Assembly (NCBI GenBank): GCA_025266875.1
Contig: JALLLT010000014.1
Location: forward strand, 496,001-560,000
Source of the DNA: Fennellomyces sp. T-0311
Taxonomy: Eukaryota; Mucoromycota; Mucoromycetes; Mucorales; Lichtheimiaceae
Reading direction: 5' to 3'
Length of the DNA stretch: 64,000 bases
Below are positions 1-12,831 of this stretch, piece by piece (position 1 is the first letter of the stretch; every line of letters begins with the position of its first letter). Made by a program: the position numbers and the translations under genes. The notes beneath the pieces were generated by a model. The model had not been told where the DNA came from. It saw nothing but the letters and a program-made list of their open reading frames with translations, and ran no database searches.

Positions 1-624
1 TCGGCCAAAATCTACAAGCGTATCCGTGAGGTATGGATTGGGTGTGAAGCGTCAAACGACCAGGGTAGTCGCTAAAATTACTGCTACAGCAAGTATGGCC
101 GTTTGTTGAGCAAACGTATCCCAACAAAGTGCAGTTCATTTTCCGTCAGCAAATTCAGCCGTGGCACGCTACTTCGACGCTTGTGCACGAAGCCGCGTTG
201 GCCGTCGAGAAACTTGACGAGTCCAAGTTCTACCCCTTTTCCGATATCCTGTTTGCGCATCAGCAAGAGTAAGATTTGCTATATGCTATGGAGCAGCCAC
301 AAACCTCACCGTTCTTTATCCAGATTCTTTGACGAGGCTGTGGAGACAAAGTCCCGTCGCGAACTGATTGCCGAGCTGGCCAAACTTGCTGAATCTGTTG
401 GCGTTCCAAGCGACAAGTTCACTGAATTGATTGCAAATGGTACAGGCGAGCCCAAGAACCACGGCAACTCTATTTCCAACGATCTCAAGTTGGCCATCAA
501 ACTGGGTCGCCAGAATGGCATCCATGTGAGCCCTACTGCCCTGTTTGATGGTCTCCAAGACAACAGCGTGTCTTCTGGCTGGGAACTGGACCAATGGAAG
601 GAATTCTTTAAGAGCAAGTTGTAA
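1..624 (+). CDS. DsbA-like thioredoxin-fold protein, 3' part
   Basis: The window opens inside this gene, so the 5' end and start are missing. Three exons can be read: 1-30, 90-268 and 324-624, joined across short GT-AG introns, with the stop at the end of the last. The joined frame gives a hydrophilic stretch leading into a WPFVEQTYP segment, an FIFRQQIQPWH strand, a helical middle rich in Glu and Lys, and a C-terminal VHVSPTALFDG-like segment (here IHVSPTALFDG) with the cis-proline typical of thioredoxin folds. This arrangement matches an uncharacterised fungal family with a DsbA-like helical insertion. No CxxC active site is visible in the part present; it would lie upstream if it exists. 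A redox or glutathione-transferase-like role is inference only. Confidence 0.7.
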
Positions 625-778
625 AAGCAATAAAAAAATGACGAATCTTGGTGCAGAAATGATGATATGTACTGCGACGTGACTAAAAAAAAACGCGTAC
701 GTAGTCGCGTAACTGAAGCACAGAAAGGTCCGCATGGAAATGCACCATACCTATCTCCTATTCCTTGTTTGAGAAAAT

Positions 779-3700
779 ATGTCCTCCAAATCAACGAGCA
801 GTACGCGAAGATCAAGGAAAAACAAGACCGAGGAGGGTCAAGGGACATTACCGTTCCAAAAACCTAAGCTCTTACGTAAACCTGACAAACGAGCCGACGA
901 TGCCCCAATGAATCGATACCCAATGAGTGGAATCACGGTCGAATTCCCTTACAAGCCTTGTAAGACACGTTTCCCACTAACCTACCAACTCAATTAACCC
1001 AAATCGATAAAGATCCGGCACAGATTCAAATGATGTCAAAGGTGAGTTCCAAGATCCGTGGAAAAGCATAGAAAAGCTTGCTGATCGATTTTTTCAGATC
1101 GTCAAAGCATTAAAAGAGAAGCAAAATGCCCTGTTGGAAAGCCCCACAGGTACGTTTGTATACTAAGCCGTTCAACCTTTGTTGAAGCCTTCATAGGATC
1201 GGGAAAGTCGTTGGCAATCCTTTGTGCTTCTCTCGGTATGTCCAAACGTAAAATCCATGACAAACCCTATTGACAAAACGGTGCAGCCTGGGCAAACCAT
1301 GAAAAAAATCTGTTGGTCGAGGAAGCAGAACAAGTCATAGCGAATGAAGCCCAAGTGAAAGAGCGGATAATGCAAGAGATTATAGAGATCGCTGACGATA
1401 TGGATGACGAAAATACCTTGATTGAAAATACCACGCAGAATGTAACTCTAAAACGGCCACTCTATAACAATGCCAATGACGATGACGATTTTCGTCCTGT
1501 ACAGCTTCCTCGTAAACTGATCAAGGCAGACGGTGATCGCAGTAGAAGTAGCTCTCCAGCCCCTGAGATATCTATCGATCAAGGCAACAGCCCCGATCCG
1601 TCTCAAGCAAGTATGAATCCCAAGACATACATCCATGCTCCAAAAATCTATGTTGGTAGTCGGACGTGAGTAACCCACTTTTTTTTTTTGAAAAGAAAAG
1701 GGCACCTCGATTGATGTAGCGCGATGATAGACACAAGCAGTTGTCACAGCTGGTCAGTGAGCTGCGACGAAACACGCGGTATAGGCCGCAAATGTCTGTT
1801 CTAGGTAGTCGAGAACAGTACTGCAGTAAGTGAAAGATTTAAAATACATGCCATATGTATCTGACTGTTTCTCGAATAGTCCACAAACGAGTGAGAAAGG
1901 AGGCTGAGGACAAAAATGAAGCATGGTATGAAAAGTGAAAGCCGATGCCATGATAGTTTATAACTCTTTTTTTGCGAAGCACACAACTGCTGGACTCTAA
2001 CAGCTGTATATATGCGAAAAATGTCAATAAGGTCCTGAGAAGCAAATATATCAGACCTGGCGGAGAATTGGAAGTATGGGATATCGAAGACTTGACACAA
2101 GTTGCCAAGTTAGCCGTGGGTACGTTTATCCATTTATCAACGCCTTTGATACTGATATCCCGTTACTAGGTTGTCCGTACTTTGCTTCGAGATCACTAGC
2201 TGAGCACGCTGAAATCATCTTCTGTCCATACAACTATCTCTTGGATCCACGTGCGTTTATAGCAAGTTGATTGTAGTATATTCACCTTATCAACATTTAC
2301 TATAGTGGTACGCAGCAGAATGGGCATTGATCTAACCGACAGTGTTGTCGTTCTCGATGAAGGTAAAATAATGCGATAGTTTACACACTCGGTAGACCAA
2401 CTGAATCACTATTTATAGCCCACAACATTGAAGATATTGCTCGGTCGGCCGGTTCTTACGAGGCTACCGAAACCGACCTCATAATTACATCCAAGGAAAT
2501 CACCCAAGTCTTGGACCATTGGCGAACACGATGTATCGAACACCTCGGGAATGCGTATAAAACGTTGTTTTTAGTAAGTTAAGGTACTAACCTGATGTAT
2601 CCTGAGTAGTTAATAGTTTTACATCAGTTTGTGAGTAAAATCCTCGAGTGGATGACGTCGGATCCGGAACCATGTACTTTACAACGGGATGGTTATGAAG
2701 AACACCATAAAGTGTAAGTGTTTTTTTTTTCACTTTTTCTTAGCAAATGAGCTAATCATACAACATAGTTGGAACAACCGAGATCTGATGGATACCTTGG
2801 AATCCTTTCATATCAAAAAAGAAACTTTGAAGGGCATCGAAGTAGCTTACGATATCGTGCAAGACGATATTGCAAAATTGAGGCAAGAGAACAAGGATAG
2901 ACGAGAAGACGTGGACCCAATCACGTTTGATGATGAAGTCGAGGAGCCTACGCTCTCTCCCACAAATGGCCGCTCTAAAAAAAAAGATGAGAAAAGCACT
3001 CGTAACTGCATTAGCATGAAATCTCTTCATTTGCTGGAAGGTAAATGTCGATCGATGAAAAGAGTAGGTTAAAAGGATACTGAAATATATATAGGTTTCA
3101 TCATGGTTTTCAGGTTCATCATACCTGAACAAGGACCATCTCGGGAAAAAGACTATTCTCTGGCGCTAATCCGCAGAGTTCATCGCAAGAGAAGTATGTA
3201 AAAAAAAAGCAAGATCTTTGCCAGTAGTTGATATGAAATGCACTTAGAACGGGATTGGGAAACCAAATTTGGGTTTTGGTGCTTGAATCCTGGTATTGTT
3301 TTCCGAAATATGGCAGACAGCGTTCGTTCCGTCATCTTGACAAGTGGAACATTATCGCCGGTAAGTTTGCGGATAAGAGTCTTTTTTGGTGCGACATCTA
3401 AATCGTATAATAGCTGGATACTTTTGCATCTGAACTCGAAACACCATTGTAAGGACAAATATGATATTTTTTGTGGCATTTGTACTGATGAATAACACCA
3501 CTAGTCCTATACGACTTGAGGCAAACCATGTGATTGAAAAGTCTCAAGTGTGGATTAGATCCATCCATCAAGGGTAAGAACAGTGATGCACCTTGACACA
3601 ACTCATGGTTGCTTACCATTGCTATAGACCTGGGTCAGTCCAGTTATATGGAACGTGGGAACGAGCTTCGCAGTTCCAGTATCAAGATGATGTTGGTGAA

Positions 3701-5001
3701 TGTATGTCAAATCTAATGGATATAAACGTGGCTAAAGATTGCTCCACAGCATTGTATCAAATATCAGAAACTGTACCGTACGGTATTCTTTGCTTCGTCC
3801 CCTCATACAACTCCATGGAGAAACTTCTAGAACGCTGGAAGGTACGTTTGACCATTAAAGTCGTAAATGAGAGGCTTACCAATTGTAGGCAACGGGATTA
3901 TACAAACGCTTAGAAAAGCGGAAGCATATTATTTGCGGTAAACTCGAATATAGTTACTTTCAAGCATCCAAATACTAAATTGCTTATTAGAACCTTCCGG
4001 AGCGGGCAGCAAAGATCTCTTCGAACAGCTGATGAACAAGTACTACCACTATATCAGTGAAGCTGAAAATGATCAAACGGGAACAGATGGCATAAACGGT
4101 GCAATTATGTTTGCTGTAAGTGCTACTTTATGTTGAAAGAAGTAGATTGCTTATCTGTCTTTGATGAAAAAAGGTGTATCGCGGCAAAGTCAGTGAAGGT
4201 ATCGATTTTACAAACAACAACTGTCGTGCAGTTGTTGCCTTGGGAATCCCATTTCCAAATATGTAAGCGCTCGGAATTAGCCTCTTAAAGTGTACTTTTT
4301 AACTCCTTTTACAGAAAAGATATCCTGGTTGATCTGAAAAAGGAATATAATACCAAACGCTATAAAAGCGGCGACCCAGTGTTGGATGGAAATGCATGGT
4401 AAGTAAAAGCCTGTCATACTCGTAATGTCGAATTAACCTTTTGCTACAAAAGGTATCGAACACAGGCATATCGTGGTAAGATTAGCAAAGGATCATCCTT
4501 TTTTATCACGGGTAGCTGATGTCTAGTTCTTTAGCAATCAATCAAGCACTAGGACGGTGTATCAGACATCGACGGGTATGTACAACTCGACACTATGCTG
4601 ATAGCAAAAAGCTAACGCATTGAAATAGGATTGGGGTAAAAATATATGCCCGAAAAGGTTGGAAAGAAACTCATATTTTTTATACTTTAGGCGCCGTAAT
4701 CTTACTAGAATCTCGATTCTGTGAAATACAAAATGTTCGACAGCTATCAAAATGGCTACGGCCGTTGTGTATGGTTGAATCAAACTATCAGCGTGCGATG
4801 GAAGGACTGCGAGAGTTTGTCGCTGAGAGAAACGAGTTTGAACGACTTGAACGAGAAGCGGAATCAGAACAGTTGAAACAAGAACCTAGTGCCGAATTAC
4901 TAGAGCAAGAATCAATGGAACAAGAACAATTGGATCTAGTGCAAGTCAAGATCGAAGCGCTATCACCCTCAGCCATGTCAGCCACCACAGATTCTCCATA
5001 G
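779..5001 (+). CDS. FANCJ/BRIP1-like Fe-S DNA helicase (Rad3/XPD superfamily 2)
   Basis: This is a multi-exon gene for a 5'-3' DNA helicase of the XPD/FANCJ/Chl1 group, which unwinds DNA during interstrand-crosslink repair and replication of structured DNA. The start at 779 begins a basic N-terminus followed by a Q-like motif ([11 protein letters not shown], split by an intron). Walker A (SPTGSGKS) is split at about 1151-1197, and the DEAH box VLDEAHN lies near 2350-2425. Four cysteines expected for the 4Fe-4S cluster are present: EQYC near 1820, the next two around [10 protein letters not shown] near 1978-2005, and CPYF near 2172. TSGTLSP is near 3350, and motif VI ([10 protein letters not shown]) crosses an intron near 4545. 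After the helicase core comes a Glu/Gln-rich tail ending at 5001. Motif wording is closer to FANCJ than to Chl1/DDX11 or Rad3. About 15 introns are inferred. The gene converges on the cyclophilin gene with only 54 bases between stops. Confidence 0.88.
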
Positions 5002-5055
5002 ATTTGTACTCTCGTGCAAGTTTTAAAAAACAAAGTTTATTCGTAAAATGTAAAT

Positions 5056-6554
<1,499 letters not shown>

Positions 6555-6811
6555 GACAAGAGAAAGAACAAGTAGGTGTTATTGCCAGACAGCGGCCCGA
6601 TTTTTTGAATTTCCTTGTTTTTCTCGATCTTTCTATTATGTTGTCACACTCCTTGCGTGTTATCAAAGGAGAGCAGTCCACACATATGTCACCACTCGAC
6701 GCATAACTAGGCAACCACTTGTATCCATAGCAGTACATATTTGGAGGGACTTAAAAACGCGTCGATACAAAAGAGACGGCGCGCACTCGTTTCTATTTTG
6801 CATAAACGAAA
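6555..6811. promoter_or_regulatory. Shared upstream region of two divergent co-chaperone genes
   Basis: These 257 bases lie between the starts of the cyclophilin-40 gene (minus strand) and the PIH1-domain gene (plus strand), so they must hold both promoters. I looked for a canonical heat-shock element (alternating GAA and TTC blocks at 2-base spacing) and did not find a convincing one; GAATTTC near 6606 is too tightly spaced. No clear TATA box was seen. Confidence 0.5.
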
Positions 6812-7925
6812 ATGCCACTACTTGAACCAGTTGAACCCAAAAATCCGTTCCTCTTTACTGATAATTCACCACAGGATTTCGAATCCTTATCCAAAGAGGA
6901 AAAAAATGTACTACTCGATCATGTCGCGGCAGAATTTGCCAATGACCCAAAAGCCATGGACCGACTCGCGCAAAAGTTTCTTCAAGAAGTAACGCCAAAT
7001 GATTTTACAACTGTTTCGGTTCAACCACAACCTGGATTCGTCTGCAAAACCAAAATCACCAAGTCGGATTCATCCAAACTCAAAGTGGGAAACGTTGTTT
7101 ATATCAACATTTGTCATGCCGATGCTATTCCAGTACCTCCAGTCGCAAACGAAGATCAGATTCAAAAGGCGTTGAACGCGGAACCTGATGCCACGTATCG
7201 TGTACCTTTGAGTATGGGTCAACCTCGTTTCGATGGTGGTAAGGATTCTTTGTAAATACGTGCCTATCATGTGAATTGAACCATATTCTTTGTGGTTAGA
7301 TGCTCTTATTATGGATGCATGCATACATACTCAACCGTACATGCGAGCAGAACGTGATTTGGATTACCGGTTGTATATTTTGGAGCTTGCTATCGAGTTT
7401 GTCGAGGAGTCGCAGCATGTAGAGCTTAGTCGAGGTAATAAGAAGCGGTTATCGAGAAGATCAGAGTATTAATGTCGGACTAGAGTTCACAATGCCGAAT
7501 TTACAGTCGAAAGGTGCTATACCCAAACGCATGCTTCGGTTGCCAAAGCCAAGTTTGATTTCGGCCGTCAAGAAAGAAAAGAAGCCTGCAACGTCCAAAG
7601 TAGATTCGTCGACTATTGAACCATCAATCGTAGTTGACAAATCTGGAAGCCGTCTGACTGTTGTAGTTCCAAATATGCCATCCATGGTGAGTTGATGTTC
7701 TTGATCCACGTCGTATGCTAATGGTCCAAGTAGAATCCGGCGTCGTGGAGTTTGGATATCGAACCAATGCAGCTGCTTATAGGTGGTGTCGGCAGCACAC
7801 TGAAAATTGTGAAACTTCCACAGATAGTCGATGTGCAGCATGCGGACAACAAGGCCCAATTCTACAAGAAGAGCGGAGATCTAGTCATCGGTTTGGTTTT
7901 GGCACCTCGTCGCCAATTTCTGTAG
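6812..7925 (+). CDS. PIH1-domain protein (R2TP/Hsp90 co-chaperone family)
   Basis: The first exon (6812-7240) carries an N-terminal helical stretch and the first half of a PIH1 domain, including FVCKTKIT, the KVGNVVYINICH strand and the YRVPLSMGQPRFD segment. The next exon supplies ALIMDACIHTQPY and a helical LDYRLYILELAIEFVEE segment. Later exons encode a linker rich in Lys, Ser and Pro and a C-terminal CS-like beta region ending LVLAPRRQFL at 7925. Introns fall near 7241-7299, 7436-7483 and 7687-7732. PIH1 proteins (yeast Pih1, human PIH1D1) tether Hsp90 to the Rvb1-Rvb2 ATPases in the R2TP complex, which assembles snoRNPs, RNA polymerases and PIKK kinases. The link to PIKKs is notable because SMG1, a PIKK, lies in this window. 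Confidence 0.85.
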
Positions 7926-8005
7926 TAGTAGAAAACAAAACTCAAGTGTACTTTTTAATCTTTTTAAAGAATAATTTGCTCTAAAATGCTGTATATATAT
8001 ATATA

Positions 8006-9006
8006 TTACAAGGACGACGCGATTTCCTTGACCTTGTCAGCCTTTTCTGTCTCACCCTTCTCTGCCAAAGCAGCAACCAACTTGTTCAATGCGTCCTTGG
8101 CACCGTTCTTGTCGGCAACCTCATCCGAAACCAAATCCTCCGCCGCTGAGAAAGCATCCTCCAAAGGCTTTCCATCCTCGGCTTCAATTGCCAAGCAGCC
8201 ATTGACAAGCGAAGAATACATGGCACCGGTTCTGGACTTTTCGTACAATGGCACCATGGCAAGAGTAATAAAAGCCTTATCCATCTCGCCCTGTTGACAC
8301 AATGCGGCAATGGCCGTTTCGAAATCAGCTTGGGCAGGCAACAAACCAAAACGTTGGCGTTCGCCAAGAAGGGTATACGCGACATCACCCCGACCCGTCC
8401 GGCTGCAAGCTTCGATCAATTTGGAAGAGGTCGATGGCGTGATGGGCAATCGCTTGTTTCGCCATTGTTCGACCAATGTAGGCAACTTTTCGACTTGATC
8501 AGCTTGTTGGATGTGATGAATAAGGTTGTTCAGTCGAGAATGCTTTGGAAGCGTGTGTAAATCCTTGGGATCGCTGGTTTCAGAAACAAGAGCATCGTAA
8601 AGGTTGTCAAATGTCGTGTTCTCGTGTACTGGCGCTTTTTGTTGCTTCAATAACGCCTCTTCAGCTTGCTTTTGCTGTTCTGCTTCCAACAATTCCGGAT
8701 CGTCTTCATCAAACAACTCAACTACTCCTTTGCCTTTCTTGGCCTTGAAAACTGTTATAAAGTCATATCAGTTTGGATGGGTTTGGGTGTAAAGTTGTAT
8801 GTAATATGTTACTCACGCACGCTCGAAGGTCGCAACGCGTGGAATGCGCATTGTTGAGGCGTAATGACCGGTCGAGTTACGACGGAAGCTGGAATAAAAA
8901 AAAGCGTGTCAGTTTAAAGCGAATGAATGGTGCTGCAGAACGTACGGGTTCTGGAAGTGCTTTGTCGTAAAAGAGAGAAAGCGCGAATCGTATGTCGAAG
9001 CGCCAT
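8006..9006 (-). CDS. Mitochondrial helical-repeat (PPR-like) protein
   Basis: The start is taken at 9006, where a basic, hydroxylated and acid-free N-terminus (MALRHTIRAF...) looks like a mitochondrial targeting sequence. Two short exons (to about 8817) are spliced to a long last exon running to the stop at 8006. The last exon encodes an acidic, Gln-rich coiled segment and then a series of helix pairs, such as SRLNNLIHHI, SSKLIEACSRTGRGDVAYTLL and FETAIAALCQQGEMDKAFITL. These have the spacing and the small-residue pattern of pentatricopeptide or TPR-like repeats. The C-terminus is Lys/Glu-rich. PPR proteins usually bind organelle RNA, but I do not recognise a specific orthologue. The gene converges with the PIH1 gene, 80 bases between stops. 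Confidence 0.7.
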
Positions 9007-9201
9007 GATAAAAAAAGTTGTCAAAGCAAAAAGTAACCAAGCACCCCTCGCTCAATTTGATCACCAAGCCACTCTCCAGCCAATGAGCATTAACGTCGCA
9101 CAGCCGGACAGGTTTTAAAGCTCCAGTTTACAAAAATGCCTTGATGTAAACAAAAACAGAGTTTTTGTTTGCTTGCCGTAATTAATGTCATGACGCACGG
9201 C

Positions 9202-9245
9202 AGATAATCCGAGCACAGGGATAGATAAACGGTAGGATAAGATAA
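9202..9245. promoter_or_regulatory. Cluster of GATA-factor motifs upstream of protease 1
   Basis: The 599-base interval 9007-9605 separates two divergent genes. Within it, AGATAA occurs at 9202-9207, 9223-9228 and 9240-9245, and GGATAA at 9235-9240, all on the plus strand within 44 bases. HGATAR is the consensus for fungal nitrogen-regulatory GATA activators (AreA/Nit2 type), and secreted proteases are typical targets. Nitrogen control is inferred from motif density and the adjacent gene; the cluster could equally serve the gene on the left. Confidence 0.5.
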
Positions 9246-9542
9246 TCTTATAGTTTGAGCGGCGGCGTTTCTGAGAAAAGGAGTATGGGCATCTTGACCT
9301 GGATGGATGAGTTAAAAAACTAGCAAGTGCTTGTCTCCCCTTTCTGTCTTTGGAAAATGACCATTATACATATCATGAATCGGACACACTACCTTTTCAT
9401 GTAATGTTGGCCCGAGACTGCACAGTGGCAACCTTGATTCTGACGATTCTATACATTCTATTATGATTCTGCGCTGCATCACCCCCTTTCTGGTACCGTT
9501 GAAGTCCCACCCCTTAGTTGATAAATAGAAGCAACGAGTCAT

Positions 9543-9553
9543 TATATATAAAG
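9543..9553 (+). promoter_or_regulatory. TATA box of protease 1
   Basis: A TATATATAAAG run lies about 53 bases upstream of the ATG at 9606, a distance compatible with a TATA element and a short leader. Confidence 0.5.
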
Positions 9554-9605
9554 TACATTATCCAAAAAATATTCAGGTGGCCGGCAGTGTCTTCTCCTTC
9601 CTTCT

Positions 9606-12600
9606 ATGCGAATAATTACAGTCACCATCCTCACTGTACTAGCTGCTCTTACCATATCAGCGGGGCAAGTTCCTGGGGCGTACATGATCGAGTATGCAGA
9701 CCATGGTTCAGTGCAACACAACCGCTTACTATCGAGTCTCGAGCCATTGTCCAACCTTTTTACGATACGACAAACCTACTCGACCAACCTGTTTCGAGGG
9801 ATTTCAATTCATTTACATGATTCAGCCACGGACGGGATTGTCAACAATATAGCAATTCACCCCGTGTTGCAACAACTTGTTGGTCATCCTGATATCCAGA
9901 ATGTCTACCCCGTACTGGAGGTTCCGCGGCCCCAATGGATAGAAAACCAAGTCCATCTTCCGTTTGAGAATAAACTGAGCCAGCTTAAGGATGTACACAA
10001 GATCCTTAACATTACCGGTTCAGGAATCACCGTGGGGATCCTTGATTCAGGTAACCAAGGAAAACGAGCGATACCCTTTCTTTTTTTCGAACAATTTTGT
10101 AAGCAGGTGTCGATTATTATCATTCCGCATTGGGCGGAGGGTTCGGAGAAGGCTTCAAGGTGCGACTAGGCCATAATTTGGTCGATCCGGAAAAGGATGA
10201 TAAGGATGTTGGAACTCATCGTCCTCCAAATGACCCTTTCGATGTTTGTAATGATGGTGGTACGTGTATCATCCTGTCTCTTTTATTATACATATAGCTA
10301 ATATAATGAGAACATTTAGGTCATGGAACGCATGTCTCTGGTATTATCGGTGGTTTGGATAAAACCAAGGTAATTAGGCATGGGAAAAGGATATGATACA
10401 GAGGAGCTGATGAAAGCAGAACTTTGTCGGCGTGGCACCCGATGCAACACTTGGCATGTACGTACAATTCTCCTTTTCGGCGTAACAGGAAACTGACATT
10501 TGGAAAACAGGTGGCGCATTTTCGGATGCACAGGAGGAGCTGATGAAGATATCGTCATCAAGGCTATGGAAATGGCTTACGCTGCAGGTAATTCCTTGTC
10601 CAATAATGACTTTTTTTACCATCATCTTCTCACAGCAATTGAATAGGCTGCAATGTGATCAATCTTAGTTTAGGTGTTCAATCAGCGTGGGCTGAAAATG
10701 CCATGTCTGTGGTTGCTGATAGACTAACGAAAAACGGTGTCGTTGGTACGCATGAAAGCAGTTTAATGAAACGATAAACTCATTATACAATTCTAGTGGT
10801 ATCAGTAGCGGGTAATCAAGGCACTGATGGTGCCTTTATGCAAAATAGTCCAGGATCAGGTCCAAATGTTATATCAGTGGCATCCGTGGATAATTCATTC
10901 TACTTCACACGTGTCGTTCGAGTGGATCGTTTTCCTGGAGAGACATTCCGTACGTGCAGTAATATTTAGAGTGGTAAAATTCATTAACTGCTCTCCCATT
11001 AGCTTACGAATTTTCAACCACAACTGAACTACTTCCGAATGGCACACTCGCAGTTGTATTTGATGATCAGCACAACGTTATTCTCGCTTGTCCTAACGAT
11101 ACATCGGTTATACCACCATCATCGCTTAACGACACCATTTTACTCGTGCGACGAGGACAATGCAATTACGATGATAAAGTCCGATATGCTCAACAAGCAG
11201 GTGCCAAAGCAGTCATATTTTACGATGCCAACAGTAGCGATGACGACCATACAGTCGAAGCCATGACACCTGCTGCTTTCCTGCCATCAGCTGGTATCAC
11301 CAAAGGACTTGCCAACAAATTAATCGAAGCAACACGAGACTATCCAACCGAAAAACTTCAGCTGGCTTTCAGTACATACGACTATAACCAAACTATTTCA
11401 ACTGTGGGACAAGTATCGTCATTTTCAAGTGTCGGGCCAACATACGAACTCGATCTAAAGCCTACTTTGGCCGGTATCGGATACCAAGTGTATTCTACTT
11501 TACCGCGTCACTCTGGAGATGGCTGGGGAACGCGATCGGGCACCTCCATGGCTGCACCACATATCGCAGGCGTCGCAGGACTCATGTTGGAATATTACAG
11601 ACAAAAAAACATGGTTGTGGATGCAATATTTATCACGGAGCAATTGCAGAACCAGGCCCATCAAGCAATGTTTAAAGAACTGCCTGATCATCCGCTATTG
11701 CAAGGAGCAGGATTAGTGGATCGTTAGTATTTTGGTACTCTCCAGTGTATTGACCAGAGTTTTACTTACATATTTTTTTATTACTTAGCATTTCAATCGA
11801 TGCAAAGTGGAGTCCATATTTCACCTGGACACGTTAGCTTTAACGACAGCGCAAATCTTCTAGAGACACAACGATTGCACATTACAAACAGTGGCTCGGA
11901 TGCAATTACTCTCAATATACAACACACACCATCTAAGGCCATTCTTCCGTTCGCCAATACTAGTACTCATGCTCTGTCCGAACCACATGGACGAGACGAC
12001 ACACATGTGCAATTGTCATTTTTGCCGCCAGATATCACGTTACAGCCTGGACAGTCGGCCGACATCCGAGTAACAGTAACACTGCCATCAGCAGAGCCCC
12101 ATTATCAAATGTATGGCGGCTTCATAAAATTTGCAGGCAAAGACAACAGCGTGAAAGGAAGCGTACCTTATTTTGGTTTACTGGGAAGACTCAACGAGCT
12201 ACCGATATTTGACCAAGGTTTTCCATATATTGCACCAGCCGAAAATCACGAAATTATGTACAGTACGACGGATACATTTGTATTAAATATCACGATGGCA
12301 CAGCATCCAGCTATCATCAGCCGTATATTATCGCCTATCGCTCAAGTCACGATACAAGTTATGGATCAAGCGCAGACAGCAGTAATAGGGGATATTGATG
12401 GTGGTCCGTTCAAATACTGGGATCGCAATCGTCTCAAAGAGCCCAACTTCACCAGAAGTATCGAATGGAACGGAAAAATAGTGACAGCTGGAAATTCAGA
12501 AGCTGTCATGGTTGCACAGGGAACCTATCGATTGCGAGTTCGCGCATTGAAATGGTTTGGCCAACCGGATCTTCCTGATCAATGGGAAGAATGGATTTCA

Positions 12601-12621
12601 TGCCCTATTCTTGTACAGTAA
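9606..12621 (+). CDS. Secreted subtilisin-family serine protease (S8) with PA domain, copy 1
   Basis: A hydrophobic signal peptide (start at 9606, LAALTISAGQ region) is followed by an inhibitor-like propeptide ending before the catalytic domain. The catalytic triad is readable: Asp in GILDSG at about 10036-10050 (split by an intron, continuing VDYYHSALGGGFG), His in GHGTHVSG near 10318-10340, and Ser in GTSMAAPH near 11539-11560. The oxyanion Asn is in SVAGNQG near 10810. A protease-associated (PA) insertion lies between His and Ser, around 11040-11370. The last exon (11791-12621) adds a long Fn3-like beta-rich C-terminus. This order matches Vpr-like/cucumisin-type fungal subtilases of roughly 850-900 residues. 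About nine short introns are inferred and all keep the frame open. It is probably an extracellular protein-degrading enzyme. Confidence 0.9.
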
Positions 12622-12692
12622 CATGAATGTATTTTATTTTTTGAAATTGTATAATACTGGATGTGGTAGGCAGATTGACTGGAACAAGCTTG

Positions 12693-12700
12693 TATAAAAA
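12693..12700 (+). promoter_or_regulatory. Probable TATA box of protease 2
   Basis: TATAAAAA lies about 130 bases upstream of the chosen ATG (12832) in the 210-base gap between the two protease genes. Confidence 0.4.
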
Positions 12701-12831
12701 TGGATACGACGGTGCATATTTCATTGTGGTCCAGATCACGATAGAAGCAAACATTGAACGGAACAAATGCATTCGATACCATCCCTCGCACACTTTTTCG
12801 TTTTTCCACGCTTTATTTTTCTTTATCCATA

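Noticed and set aside
6600..6620. Possible heat-shock element between the two co-chaperone genes
   Set aside because: The GAA and TTC blocks are spaced one base apart, not the canonical two, and no third block follows.
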